Source of the DNA: Candidatus Defluviibacterium haderslevense
Lineage (GTDB): Bacteria > Bacteroidota > Bacteroidia > Chitinophagales > Saprospiraceae
Direction: 5' to 3'
DNA: 29,497 nt
Assembly (NCBI GenBank): GCA_016712225.1
Contig: JADJRL010000002.1
Coordinates: forward strand, 1-29,497
A model generated the notes under the pieces. It worked only from the letters and a program-made list of their open reading frames with translations, had not been told where the DNA came from and searched no databases. Shown piece after piece: positions 20,199 through 28,735 of the stretch. The position numbers and the translations under genes are program-made. Numbering within the stretch: the stretch's first letter is position 1; each line of letters begins with the position of its first letter.

Positions 20199-20948
20199 CT
20201 AACTCACCGATACGATTTCAATAGCATTGAGAGATCCATTATTCAAAGAATACACCTGCCCATTGATCTCCTGAAAAAAGCTCACCTTTAATACAACAAA
20301 TAAAATGCCTGACCCTATCGGTGCCTGCGCTGGAGTTAACACCACATTAGTTTTAGTTTGATCCAAGACTAATGTTACCGCAGAACTGATGGATGAATGA
20401 ATCACACCCGATGCAAAATCAATTTCAGACCAAGCACTTTCAATCCTGCAATGTGTAGCAGAAGCTGGACAAACCAAATCCTGCTGCGGTATGAAATCTG
20501 GAATACGCACCACCCCACTTGCACTATCCACTTGATAATTGGCTTTAAGCACTTTACTCAATAAGGATGCAATATTGAAATTAAATCCCTTCAATAATTT
20601 CTTACCCTCATTAGTAGATAAGCCCATCCCTACTTTTCTAGATCCACGTAAATTAATGGTATCCAACTTTATCACTTTAGAAAGTTGCGTCACCATTCGA
20701 CTCACCACTAAAGCGTCGGATTCATTGCCAGTAATGTTCCTAAATGAGGTACGAATCCATTTGCCCGAATGATTTATTTCTGCAAACTCCTGATTATTCT
20801 CCCGAGTTCTTGCGAATGCAGGATCTTTTTTGATACGGGCCTTACTGGCCCCTCCTTTGGTGCGAACGATGTACCCATCCTTGCTTTTGTAAAAACTCAA
20901 ATCATTGAATTTACCTGAGATTTTAATTAATCCGATTTGGCGTCCCAT
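20199..20948 (-). CDS. Bacteroidota protein of unknown function (249 aa)
   Basis: Intact frame of 249 residues with an ATG at 20948. The first 75 residues are basic and look conserved: LIKISGKFNDLSFYKSKDGY, VRTKGGASKARIKKDPAFAR, then TRENNQEFAEINHSGKWIR. The C-terminal half is strand-rich and has two Cys (LVCPASATHC). There is no signal peptide, membrane segment or sorting tail. The N-terminal pattern resembles Bacteroidota-specific proteins of unknown function, but I cannot name a family. Base composition is slightly richer in C than its neighbours. It is convergent with the secreted protein, 142 bp away. Confidence 0.75.
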   Translation of the reverse strand: MGRQIGLIKISGKFNDLSFYKSKDGYIVRTKGGASKARIKKDPAFARTRENNQEFAEINHSGKWIRTSFRNITGNESDALVVSRMVTQLSKVIKLDTINLRGSRKVGMGLSTNEGKKLLKGFNFNIASLLSKVLKANYQVDSASGVVRIPDFIPQQDLVCPASATHCRIESAWSEIDFASGVIHSSISSAVTLVLDQTKTNVVLTPAQAPIGSGILFVVLKVSFFQEINGQVYSLNNGSLNAIEIVSVS

Positions 20949-20980
20949 ACTTAAAAACTTTTAGTGTTAAAATAAATACC

Positions 20981-21008
20981 ATGTTTTTTGATCAGGATCA
21001 AAAAACAT
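20981..21008. promoter_or_regulatory. 28-bp near-perfect palindrome upstream of the 249-aa gene
   Basis: ATGTTTTTTGATC (20981-20993) is exactly reverse-complementary to GATCAAAAAACAT (20996-21008), separated by AG. It sits 33 bp before the start of the minus-strand gene. It could be an operator for a dimeric regulator, or a terminator-like hairpin with T and A runs in the stem. Confidence 0.5.
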
Positions 21009-21103
21009 ATTGCTCTCAGTGCTAAAACGAATTTGAATATGTAAATATTATTATCAGGAAGAGATCCCAGAAGTGGAAAGCATGCGAATTATACTAGGAT
21101 AAC

Positions 21104-21131
21104 TCGTGGAATATTCGTGGAGTACTCGTGG
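21104..21131. repeat. Three TCGTGG motifs at exact 11-bp spacing
   Basis: TCGTGG occurs at 21104, 21115 and 21126, each preceded by A(C/T). The 11-bp spacing places them on one face of the helix, as for an iterated protein-binding site. They lie about 155 bp upstream of the 249-aa gene. Confidence 0.45.
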
Positions 21132-21142
21132 CAAAATATTCT

Positions 21143-21370
21143 TTAAAAAATCCAAAAAAAGTTTAATTCTTGAGTAAAAAAGTATGATAGACATGTACAA
21201 ACCCCTTGATTCAGCAATACAAAAATGACCCAAGGAAGAATTAGTACCTGCAGAGCAGCGGTGGGTTGGGAATTACTGGTTCTTATTATAGATGAACCAA
21301 TTAAATAGAAAGACAAACAGCACACTATAAGAATTTGAATTCCAATGTATACTTTGGATTCGGAACCCAT
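21143..21370 (-). CDS. Possible small membrane protein (75 aa)
   Basis: Open frame of 75 residues with an ATG start and two hydrophobic segments (IQILIVCCLSFYLIGSSII and LQVLILPWVIFVLLN), ending aromatic-rich. No family recognised. It is short and isolated in a gene-poor stretch, so it may not be real. It is the only credible coding candidate between 20.95 and 22.1 kb. Confidence 0.3.
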   Translation of the reverse strand: MGSESKVYIGIQILIVCCLSFYLIGSSIIRTSNSQPTAALQVLILPWVIFVLLNQGVCTCLSYFFTQELNFFWIF

Positions 21371-21978
21371 TTTTGCGTTGAAGCAAAAGATAAGTTACCC
21401 ACTTAATTAGTTTACAAAAATTTATTTTGTAAGAATGTCAATATATTCAGATAAGTTTTGATATATTTGTCATGTAGAAGGTAGAACTGATATTTATAAA
21501 TATATTGTAATTTAGTATTGATCTTGTTGGTCATGTTTCTGAAGCTTAGAAGGATTTATAAATACAATTCTATCCAATGTATGTTATGAATGTCAATAGA
21601 TATATTTTAAATAGATTGAATTTTCTTATTAATTTAGAATAGTCATATTATTAATATTAAATAAATAAATGATCAAGATGGCAAATTAACTATTTCATTA
21701 TGAATGATTTAAGTACCAAAACATATAAGCGATATTCACGAAACTCACGAATGAACTTTCGGGAACCCAAATGTTACCAGCAAGCGTAAAACGATACGAC
21801 ACAGCAGACAAAGACCAACATAAACAAGAAAAAAGTAAACCATTTTGACAGGTGACCAAAGACATACAGACCATATTTCAAACGGACAACGAGTAAGCCG
21901 ACACTCATTGCCGACCCTTCTGTATTTTTTATTTTCCCCACCGCACATTTTTTTTAATTCAATTTTAGCCAGCCGCAC
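21371..21978. other. Gene-poor boundary into the accessory region
   Basis: About 600 bp with no convincing gene. Up to about 21740 it is very AT-rich. From there composition shifts to C- and A-rich plus-strand DNA with many CCGCAC and CCGAC words, which looks foreign to what precedes it. One longer minus-strand frame here is compositionally unlike a protein. Confidence 0.4.
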
Positions 21979-22039
21979 ATTGGCACATTTGCAAGCCGCA
22001 CAAGCCGACACACAAACCCAAGCTTGCAAAAGAGCCAAT
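21979..22039. repeat. Long imperfect inverted repeat (hairpin)
   Basis: ATTGGC-ACA-TTTGCAAGC (21979-21996) pairs with GCTTGCAAA-AGA-GCCAAT (22022-22039): 15 of 18 positions, with one internal 3x3 mismatch, over a 25-nt loop rich in CCGCAC/CCGAC. It lies about 80 bp before the restriction-modification remnant. It may be a recombination-site or repeat-derived hairpin. R-box-like ends are not evident. Confidence 0.5.
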
Positions 22040-22119
22040 TTTGCCAACGCACCGACAACAATCGGACTCTTAAATATTAACTTTACGAGCTAAATTGTTT
22101 AGCGAAAAGACATAAATAA

Positions 22120-22639
22120 ATGAACATAGCCCAGATAGAAAATAACTTACAACAACTCATAAAGACTTTTAAAAAAAGAGAGTTTCATTTATGATTTGTT
22201 ATTGGCTTACGGACAACAGAAAGCAACTATAAAACGCATCAAAGACGGTGGACTGAACCTTTCTAAAGTGGACGGTGAAATTGCTTGGAAAAAGAAACTA
22301 TTTTTTAAATCCGTTAAAGGCGTTGACTTGCATGAACTCATTGCCGACCTAACCGCAGACAATAAAGCCGTAAAACACGACCCTCGATTTGTTGTAGTAA
22401 CAGACTACAAAAACTTGTTGGCGGTTGACACCAAAACGCAAGACACGTTAGACATTGCTATCACTGACATTGCCAAACACTTTGATTTCTTTTGCCTTGG
22501 GCGGGCATGGAGAAAGAAACACCAAAATGAAAATCCTGCTGATGTTAGAGCTGCAGAAAAATGGCAAAACTCTATGACGACATTAATGCAAGCAGAGCAA
22601 TTCATTTTCATTCCAGAAAATGTTGTAAATTTGACTTAA
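22120..22639 (+). pseudogene. Truncated, frameshifted N-terminus of an MmeI-like type IIG restriction-modification enzyme
   Basis: The ATG at 22120 opens NIAQIENNLQQLI and is frameshifted at an A-run near 22172-22177. The frame then continues LLAYGQQKATIKRI, GEIAWKKKLFFK, KAVKHDPRFVVVTDYKNLLAVDTKT and DIAKHFDFF, then shifts through NENPADVRAAEK into MAKLYDDINAS. These are landmarks of the N-terminal domain of large single-chain restriction/methyltransferase proteins (MmeI-like, usually over 900 residues). The match ends near 22595, and no methylase or specificity domain follows, so about four-fifths is missing. Sequence after the breakpoint (to 22738) is unrelated. Clearly a relic. Confidence 0.65.
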
Positions 22640-22738
22640 GGTTTTTGCCTTTGGCAGTTATCGAAAATGCTCTGCCTGCATCAATCTCAAATACGTTGGC
22701 AGCAAGGCAACGACACATCACAACAGACAAAATAAACT

Positions 22739-25388
22739 ATGGACGTAAAAATATTTAAAGCATTTATTGCATCGCCAAGTGACACAGGTAGAGAAAGAAT
22801 ATTGTGTGACAAAATATTCGAGGAAATCAATTCTGGATTGGGTGAAATTTATAAATTCAGAATTGAAAGTCTAAAATGGGAAAAGGACGTAAGACCAACA
22901 ATTAAAGACAAAGATGGACAGTTAATAATATTTGACCAAATTGGCGAAAGTTTTGAAATCTTTATAGGTATTATGAACAAGAAATTTGGCTCACCAACAC
23001 CAAGAGCTGGTTCAGGTACTGAAGAGGAATTTAATGAAGCATTTAAAAGGTATAAAGAAAAAAATGATTTAGAAATAATTTTCTATTTCAACGAGGAACC
23101 ACCACAATCAATGAGCGAAATAAATGCTTCTGAATTACTAAAAATAGAAGAATTTAGAAAAAAATTACAACCAAAAGGAATCTATGGTTTTACAATGGCG
23201 TTTCTGAATTTGAAGAAAAATTAGAAAGCACATAACACGTTATTTTATTGAGGAGTATAAAAGGAATCTGCAACCCCTTCTAATGCAAAACAACTTATAA
23301 ATAAAGAAGCTTTAAGGAAAGTATTTAAAAAACGTTTTTAATGACTCACTTAAAGGTTTTGATGAGCAACCTCAAATTTGGATTGAGCCAATTATCAGTC
23401 GAACAGGAACACTTTCCCAAAATCCTGATGAGAATTTTAGTCATAGGGTATTAATTGAAGAAATCCTACTTTCAGAAAAGTCCTACTTTATAAATGCTCC
23501 AGCACAATTTGGGTTGACAACTTTAGGACATCATCTTGTAAGCGAAGCTTGGGAGAACAATGAACTTTGGATTTACCTAGACAACTCATCAACTAAACCG
23601 CATACTATTCACAAATCTGTATTAAATGAAGTAAATTCTTTAGACCAAAAAATTGAAGATGTAAAATGTATCATTTTTGATTCATTTTTAAATACCGACA
23701 AAGTATCTCTTAAAAAATTAAAAGGATTGATTGGTGCTAATCCTAATCTTAGAATAATAGTTTTAAATACAATTGACGAGCAATTATATATCAATAAAAA
23801 GAGAATGAAACTATAGACGAGAAAGAAATACTCATTGACAAAGATTTTGATGTGCTTCATCTAATTGCACTACCGAGAAATCAGATTAGAAACATTGTTA
23901 AGCAATATAATTCCGAAAAAAATATAGGGGAAGAGAATGCTGTTTTAAATAAAATAACCAAGGAATTGGAGTGTTTAAATCTACATAGAACTCCTTACAA
24001 CATCATTACTATTCTTAAAGTTTCAGAAAAATATTTTGACGACAGTCCAGTAAATAGAACAAAAATGATTGAAATGATATTATTTGTTCTATTTGATTTA
24101 GACGAAATTCCTAGGTATAAAACTATGCCTGACTTAAAAGATTGTGAATATGTTTTGGGTAGATATTGTGAAATAATGTTGAAGAGTGAAATTTATACAT
24201 TCAAAAAAGATGAATTTATTTTAGAGTTAAAAAATTCTGCAAGGAAAAATATATTGACCTGGACATAGAAGTAGTTTTTTGAAATTTTAAGCAACAACAA
24301 TATTATTATTTTTGATTACGACAGGTATCGGTTTAAATCAACTTTTTGGATTTATTACTTCGGTGCAAAAAAGAATGCATATAGACAAAGATTTCAAAAA
24401 CTACATTTTTGGTTCAAGAAATACTCTTCCTACCCTGAAATAATTGAATTTTACACTGGCATAGATAGAAATAGAGATGACGCATTGAAAATCCTCCTTG
24501 AAGACATAGTCTCAACTAGAATAATTGTTGAGGAGAAACTTGGAATAAAAGGTGAAATAAATCCTTTAAACAATGCTAAATGGAAGCCTTCAGAAAATGA
24601 AATAGAAAAAATACAAAATGAAATAGGGGAAAATGTGTTATCCTCAAATTTGCCTGATTCTGTAAAGACCAATTTTAGATAAATCTTATAATCAAATCCG
24701 ACCTTATAATCAATCTATTCAAAAAATATTTGAAGATTATTCTCTTGTTAATTTAATGCAACAAATAAAGGCATCATCGACAGCATTAAGAAATAGTGAT
24801 TATTCAAATCCTGCATTAAAGAAGCAGTTGCTAATTGAAATTTATAGTTCTTGGAAGCAATTAGCGAAAGTATTATTGCTTTGTCTCCAATTATGGCGAT
24901 AAAAGGTAAAGCGGCATTTCAAGGAGCAGCTTTTGAATTAGATGGTAATTTTGGAGAAACATTTGAAGAGCGATTGAATACAATAGTTCAAGTATTGCCG
25001 ACAAATGTCGTTGGCTATTTTCAAGATGACTTATATTCTCCTAAAATTGGACCTTTGTTTTATGACTGCTTCAATGACGAGAAAAACGAACTTATGAAAC
25101 ATCAACAAGCATTATTAATTATTTTCAAAAGACCTAATGGTTGGAAAATCCAAATTGAAAACTATATAACTTCTATCAACAAGAATTCCTATTATTTGTA
25201 CGACACAGTAAACGCATTAAGAACAAAATACCGTTTTGATTTTGTAAACCAAGACGAATTAAAAAGCATTAAATATTTAGCTAAAACTTGGACTTGCTAA
25301 ACATCATTTTGGAGGTGCTAAACCTAGTATGTCACAAGTAATTAAAATAGACGACAGTAATTTGCCAAATAGAGAGTATGATGAATAA
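22739..25388 (+). pseudogene. DUF4062 protein with NTPase-like middle, about 12 frameshifts
   Basis: Reconstructed length about 880 residues. The N-terminus is a clear DUF4062 domain: FKAFIASPSDTGRERILCD, LKWEKDVRPT, FEIFIGIMNKKFGSPTPRAG, SGTEEEFNEAF. The middle has NAPAQFGLTTLGHHL (near 23493-23537), where an NTPase P-loop would sit but with no GK(S/T). VKCIIFDSFLN resembles Walker B. Then come LIALPRNQIRNIVKQYN, SPVNRTKMIEMILFVLFDLD and PEIIEFYTGIDRNRDDAL, and the end KIDDSNLPNREYDE stops at 25386-25388. Frame changes fall near 23193, 23230, 23266, 23335, 23808, 24240, 24280, 24370, 24430, 24665, 24877 and 25283, many at A or T runs. There are no clear nonsense substitutions between shifts. 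DUF4062 proteins are often linked to phage defence; that role is inference. Confidence 0.75.
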
Positions 25389-25389
25389 A

Positions 25390-26230
25390 TGCCCAACTGC
25401 TAAAATTAATCAGTATATACAAAAGCCACTCCAAGTCAAAGACATGAAGATCAAGGACTCAAATAAAAGATTAACAAAATAGGCTTCCTGATCTATCCTG
25501 ACGCTTCGGTCGGGACTAGTCACTCGACACTATTGGTCAGGATAAGTCCCGACGCTTAAGTCGAGACCAGTCAGCGAGACCTCTGTATAGGTGATTTGGT
25601 ATTAAATAAAACCAGATTAGTCATTCATATAATTGTACAAAAACAGACACCATTAAAATTGAAACGAAATGATATAACAATCAGGACCATATTTGAAATT
25701 GTTACACGCCTACTCGAATTAGATTCTTTAAAGAGTGTGAGCGGTGTGGTTCAATAGAATTTGCAAATGAGGATTTTAAACTAGATTATAAATATATTAA
25801 AGTTTATATCTCCTTACAGCCTTAAATCTCCACAACAATCAGCTCCATATTCTGTCATTTCATCTCATACTGTGCAAACAGTTCATGACAAAATATTGTC
25901 GGAATCATCCCCTTTATCCATAATGGCTTAAAAAATGGTTACCAACAGTATTTTACATTTAAATTTTGAAAATTTAACTACCTAAGTATTATTTTTAGGC
26001 TTTCCAGAGAATATTACTCTAAAAATAACAATCAATTGGAAATAATAAATGACAGCCTTTCCCTGTATACCTGTTTCAAGTAACTGCTTTCTCGCCTAGG
26101 GGACGAGACTTGACATCGAAGATTCGCCGATGCAAAAATAAAGAATTATCGACAAACGTTGGTGCCTGTAAATCCAATTTCCAAGTGCTTGGGTTTTGGG
26201 GTCGGCATCAACTTTCCTTTGTGTTGGGCG
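25390..26230 (+). repeat. Long cassette-boundary repeat, copy A (~840 bp)
   Basis: It begins two bases after the stop of the DUF4062 gene with TGCCCAAC (25390-25397) and ends with GTTGGGC (26223-26229), a 7-bp complementary pair. It is about 80-90% alike along its length to copy B, and homology starts right after AAC and ends right before the outer bases following GTT. Internal parts are a REP-like hairpin at 25497-25514 (CCTGAC-GCTTCG-GTCGGG), a short coding relic, a hairpin (TTATTTTTAG with CTAAAAATAA near 25988-26027), a CATCG/CGATG hairpin, and a TTGGTGCC/GGCATCAA pair near 26159-26210. No intact gene. It could be a giant attC-like site or an element inserted in a palindrome. Confidence 0.75.
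25580..25825 (+). pseudogene. Zinc-ribbon-like coding relic inside repeat copy A
   Basis: An open frame reads LVLNKTRLVIHIIVQKQ, then IRTIFEIVTRLLELDSLK. After a 2-base insertion relative to copy B it reads CERCGSIEFANEDFK and ends VYISLQP at TAA 25823-25825. The same frame and stop are kept in copy B with both synonymous and non-synonymous differences. The CxxC knuckle suggests a metal ribbon. No family recognised. Confidence 0.35.
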
Positions 26231-26272
26231 TAATTAAAAAAAATTATTTTATAGTGAACAGAATAATCTATA

Positions 26273-27259
26273 ATGGAAAATAAAACAATTTTAAATCAAT
26301 TAAAACTTGCATATTGTCCAATCTGTAATTATGATTTTGCAGTTTTGAGAAAGATCCAATCATTCAAAGTATTATAGAAAGTAGTAGTCTATATATTATA
26401 GCACAAAGACCTGAAATCCGTTTTGATAACATAAATTTTAATTATGATAAATTAGAAATGGAATTTGAAATACGACAATTTGATAATCCAATCTCACTTC
26501 AATGCAAGTTGCCATTATTTCAAAATAATATAGCGACGAATAAAAATAAAGAAGTCTTAATTTATTTGGGGATCTAATTCTGAAATAACTGATTCAAAAA
26601 CGCTACCTAAAAGTAATATTCATTGCATAAAATTATATGAAGATAAGTATATTGATGATAACTTTTTTAATTTGGTTTTCTCCTGATAAATTTCTCTATA
26701 ATTTTGGACACGTCAAATAAACGCAGTAATAGAAGGAGATATAAATAAATTTACAGAATATAGAGTCCATTATGTAGGGCAATCCACAAAACAAAGTGTT
26801 TGGAAACGCCTTACCGGACACGAAAAACTACAAGACATTCTTTCGCTTGAATATCCTTTTACATTTGGATCATTACCGACTCATGAAGTGATAATATTAC
26901 TATTTACTTTTGAAGATAATATACAAATTAAGTCATTCGGTGAAGACTCTTCGGGTCAGGAAATGATGGATTTTTCATGGGGAAAACTATGCCGCATAAA
27001 GAAACTATTTATTTAGACGCTGAAAAAGCTTAATTAATGCCATGAATCCTAAATACAATGATAAATTATTCCAGAATTACCCAAAAGTTCGGATGGATTA
27101 TACAATTACAATTACAAATCGATTCTATATACATTTGTTGATCCAATAACTTTAGTGTATAAAGAAGGTTGTGTAAAGGGTAGTAGATTGTTTCCAGGTG
27201 GCGATACAATAGTTATTACTGATAATGAAAATATCGAATTAGTAAAACAAAATCAATAA
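26273..27259 (+). pseudogene. GIY-YIG nuclease-superfamily-like protein, about six frameshifts
   Basis: The ATG at 26273 starts a protein whose N-terminus has a CxxC knuckle (AYCPICNYDF). Reading through frame changes near 26345, 26570, 26670, 26705, 26985 and 27032 gives about 325 residues. The C-terminal half has VHYVGQSTKQSVWKRLTGH and, about 80 residues later, DAEKALINAMNPKYND. Together these match the GIY-YIG pattern: Tyr and Gly of the first strand pair, Arg of the helix, His, and the catalytic Glu followed by LI...P.YN. The stop (27257-27259) lies inside the first box of repeat copy B. Flanking by repeats A and B suggests it moved as a cassette. A nuclease in defence is plausible but inferred. 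No nonsense changes are evident apart from the indels. Confidence 0.55.
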
Positions 27260-28036
27260 CCGCGCCAAAAATTAAGCCGTATATACAAAGACGCGCCAAG
27301 TCAAAGCCATGAAGATCAAGAACTCTGGTAAAAGATTAACAAAATAGGCTTTCTGATCTATCCCGACGCTTCGGTCGGAGAAGTCAAGACGCTTTTGGTC
27401 AGGGCAAGTCAGCGATATCTCTAAATAGGTGCTTTAGTATTAAATAAAACCAGAATTAGTCATTCATATAATTGTACAAAAACAGACAACATTAAAATTG
27501 AAACGAAATGGTATAACCATCAGAACCATATTTGAAATTGTTACACAACTACTTCAATTAGATTCTTTAAAGTGTGAGCAGTGTGGTTCAATAGAATTTA
27601 TTAATGAGGATTTTAAACCAGATTATAATTTCATATTAGTTTATATCTCCTTGCAGTCTTAAATCTCCAACACAATCATCTCCATATCCCCCATTTCATC
27701 TCATACTGTTCAAACAGTACATCGCAATATAATTGTCCAGAATCATCCCTATTATCCCCAAGGGCTTAAAAATGGTTGCCAACAGTATTTTACATTTAAA
27801 TATTTAAAATTTAACTACCTAAGTATTATTTTTAGGCTTTCCAGAGAATATTGCTTTAAAAATAACAATCAATTGGAAATAATAAATGACAGCCTTTCCC
27901 TATATACCTGTTCCAAGTAACGACTTTCTCCTTACTGACGAGACAAGCTATTCAACTTAAAAAAGTTGATGCCTGCAAATTTATTTTCCAAATGCTTGGT
28001 TTTAGGGGTCGGCATCAACTTTCCTTTGTGTTATGT
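27255..28036 (+). repeat. Long cassette-boundary repeat, copy B (~780 bp)
   Basis: It starts AATAAC (27255-27260), overlapping the TAA of the GIY-YIG-like gene, and ends GTTATG (28030-28035). The boxes share a 5-bp complementary ATAAC/GTTAT pair. The interior is homologous to copy A, including the CCCGAC-GCTTCG-GTCGG hairpin at 27362-27378, the TTATTTTTAG hairpin from about 27825, and a perfect 10-bp AGTTGATGCC/GGCATCAACT inverted repeat near 27965-28020. It lacks the CATCGAAGATTCGCCGATG hairpin present in copies A and C. Confidence 0.75.
27444..27662 (+). pseudogene. Zinc-ribbon-like coding relic inside repeat copy B
   Basis: 72 open codons without an obvious start read LVIHIIVQKQTTLKLKRN, IRTIFEIVTQLLQLDSLK, CEQCGSIEFINEDFK and end VYISLQS at TAA 27660-27662. 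Here the CxxC knuckle is in frame, unlike copy A. It is conserved between the two copies, but the family is unknown and there is no ATG, so it is probably a remnant carried by the repeat. Confidence 0.35.
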
Positions 28037-28099
28037 AATATAAATAAAACAATATAGGAGTCTCAAGAAACATTACCATAATAGTATATACCAATATTG

Positions 28100-28494
28100 A
28101 AACATCATGAACTGATTCAGAAATTTCTTATTGGATTCTGGATTAAATCTAACTCCTTGTTGTTAATACATTCTATGAAGATGAAACAGATATTGACATA
28201 CTTCCAAAAGAAATTGAGTTTGATAAACTTGAACCAATATTTAATAAAAGAGAGTCTGATAAGGTGAACATAATTTCCTGCTCGGTTGATACTTTAGATG
28301 AAGGAATAATTCTGTCAATTAACAATCTAGAAAACACATTTAACGATGATAAAATGTATGAAATTTGGATAAGTCCGATTGGTGCACATAAGCTCAAAGA
28401 ATATGAGAGAAATACTGATTTTTCTTATTATTTGAATTTAATTTTGCCAAGATTTAAAGAAATTGGATGCTATCCATTTGGGAAATTAAGGTAA
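28100..28494 (+). pseudogene. Small acidic protein of unknown function, broken 5' end (cassette 3)
   Basis: A frame open from about 28153 to 28494 reads FYEDETDIDILPKEIEFDKLE, then VNIISCSVDTLDEGIILSI, YEIWISPIGAHKLKEYER and YLNLILPRFKEIGCYPFGKLR. The upstream part, legible as NFLLDSGLNLTPC around 28110-28150, is in another frame. The only in-frame start candidate is the GTG at 28264, which would discard conserved-looking sequence. The acidic, compact character is like an immunity or accessory protein. It sits between repeat copy B and the short attC-like hairpin, so it occupies the place of a gene cassette. Confidence 0.4.
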
Positions 28495-28549
28495 TGATGT
28501 TGGATGAAGCTTAAAGCAAATGAATTACTTCATAAAATTAAAATACATT

Positions 28550-28614
28550 ACATAACAATGCACTGGACGTACAGACTCCTAGCGGTCGTCCGTCGCCAGT
28601 GCTAAACGTTATGC
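28550..28614 (+). repeat. attC-like recombination site (short, ~65 bp)
   Basis: The outer boxes CATAAC (28551-28556) and GTTATG (28608-28613) are perfectly complementary. Inside, GCACTGG (28560-28566) pairs with CCAGTGC, ending at 28603. The unpaired spacers differ (AAT on the left, TAAAC on the right), and the central 30 nt adds GGACG/CGTCC-type pairing. Outer R box, spacer, inner L stem, asymmetric spacer and GTTAnnC right box match the layout of integron attC sites. It lies 56 bp after a stop codon and 120 bp before the next small gene. Confidence 0.6.
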
Positions 28615-28735
28615 GTCAGCTTAAAAACGAAAGTGCAAACTTGAAATTGACTGCAAAATAATAACTTTGACAAATTAAAAAACGGAGAAAGCTGAAAACC
28701 GATTAGAGTAAGCCAACAAATAAAAAAACGATACA

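Noticed and set aside
21745..22047. 100-codon minus-strand open frame rich in Cys and Val
   Set aside because: Its translation is compositionally unlike a protein family and it follows the C/A-rich bias of the plus strand. It also overlaps the hairpin.
23230..23243. ATAACACGTTAT palindrome resembling an empty attC-like AAC/GTT site
   Set aside because: When the DUF4062 frame is corrected this sequence is coding (reads ITRYF), so the palindrome is probably incidental.
25497..25514. Intrinsic terminator
   Set aside because: The CCTGAC/GTCGGG hairpin has no T-run after it and recurs inside copy B, so it is better read as a REP-like part of the repeat.
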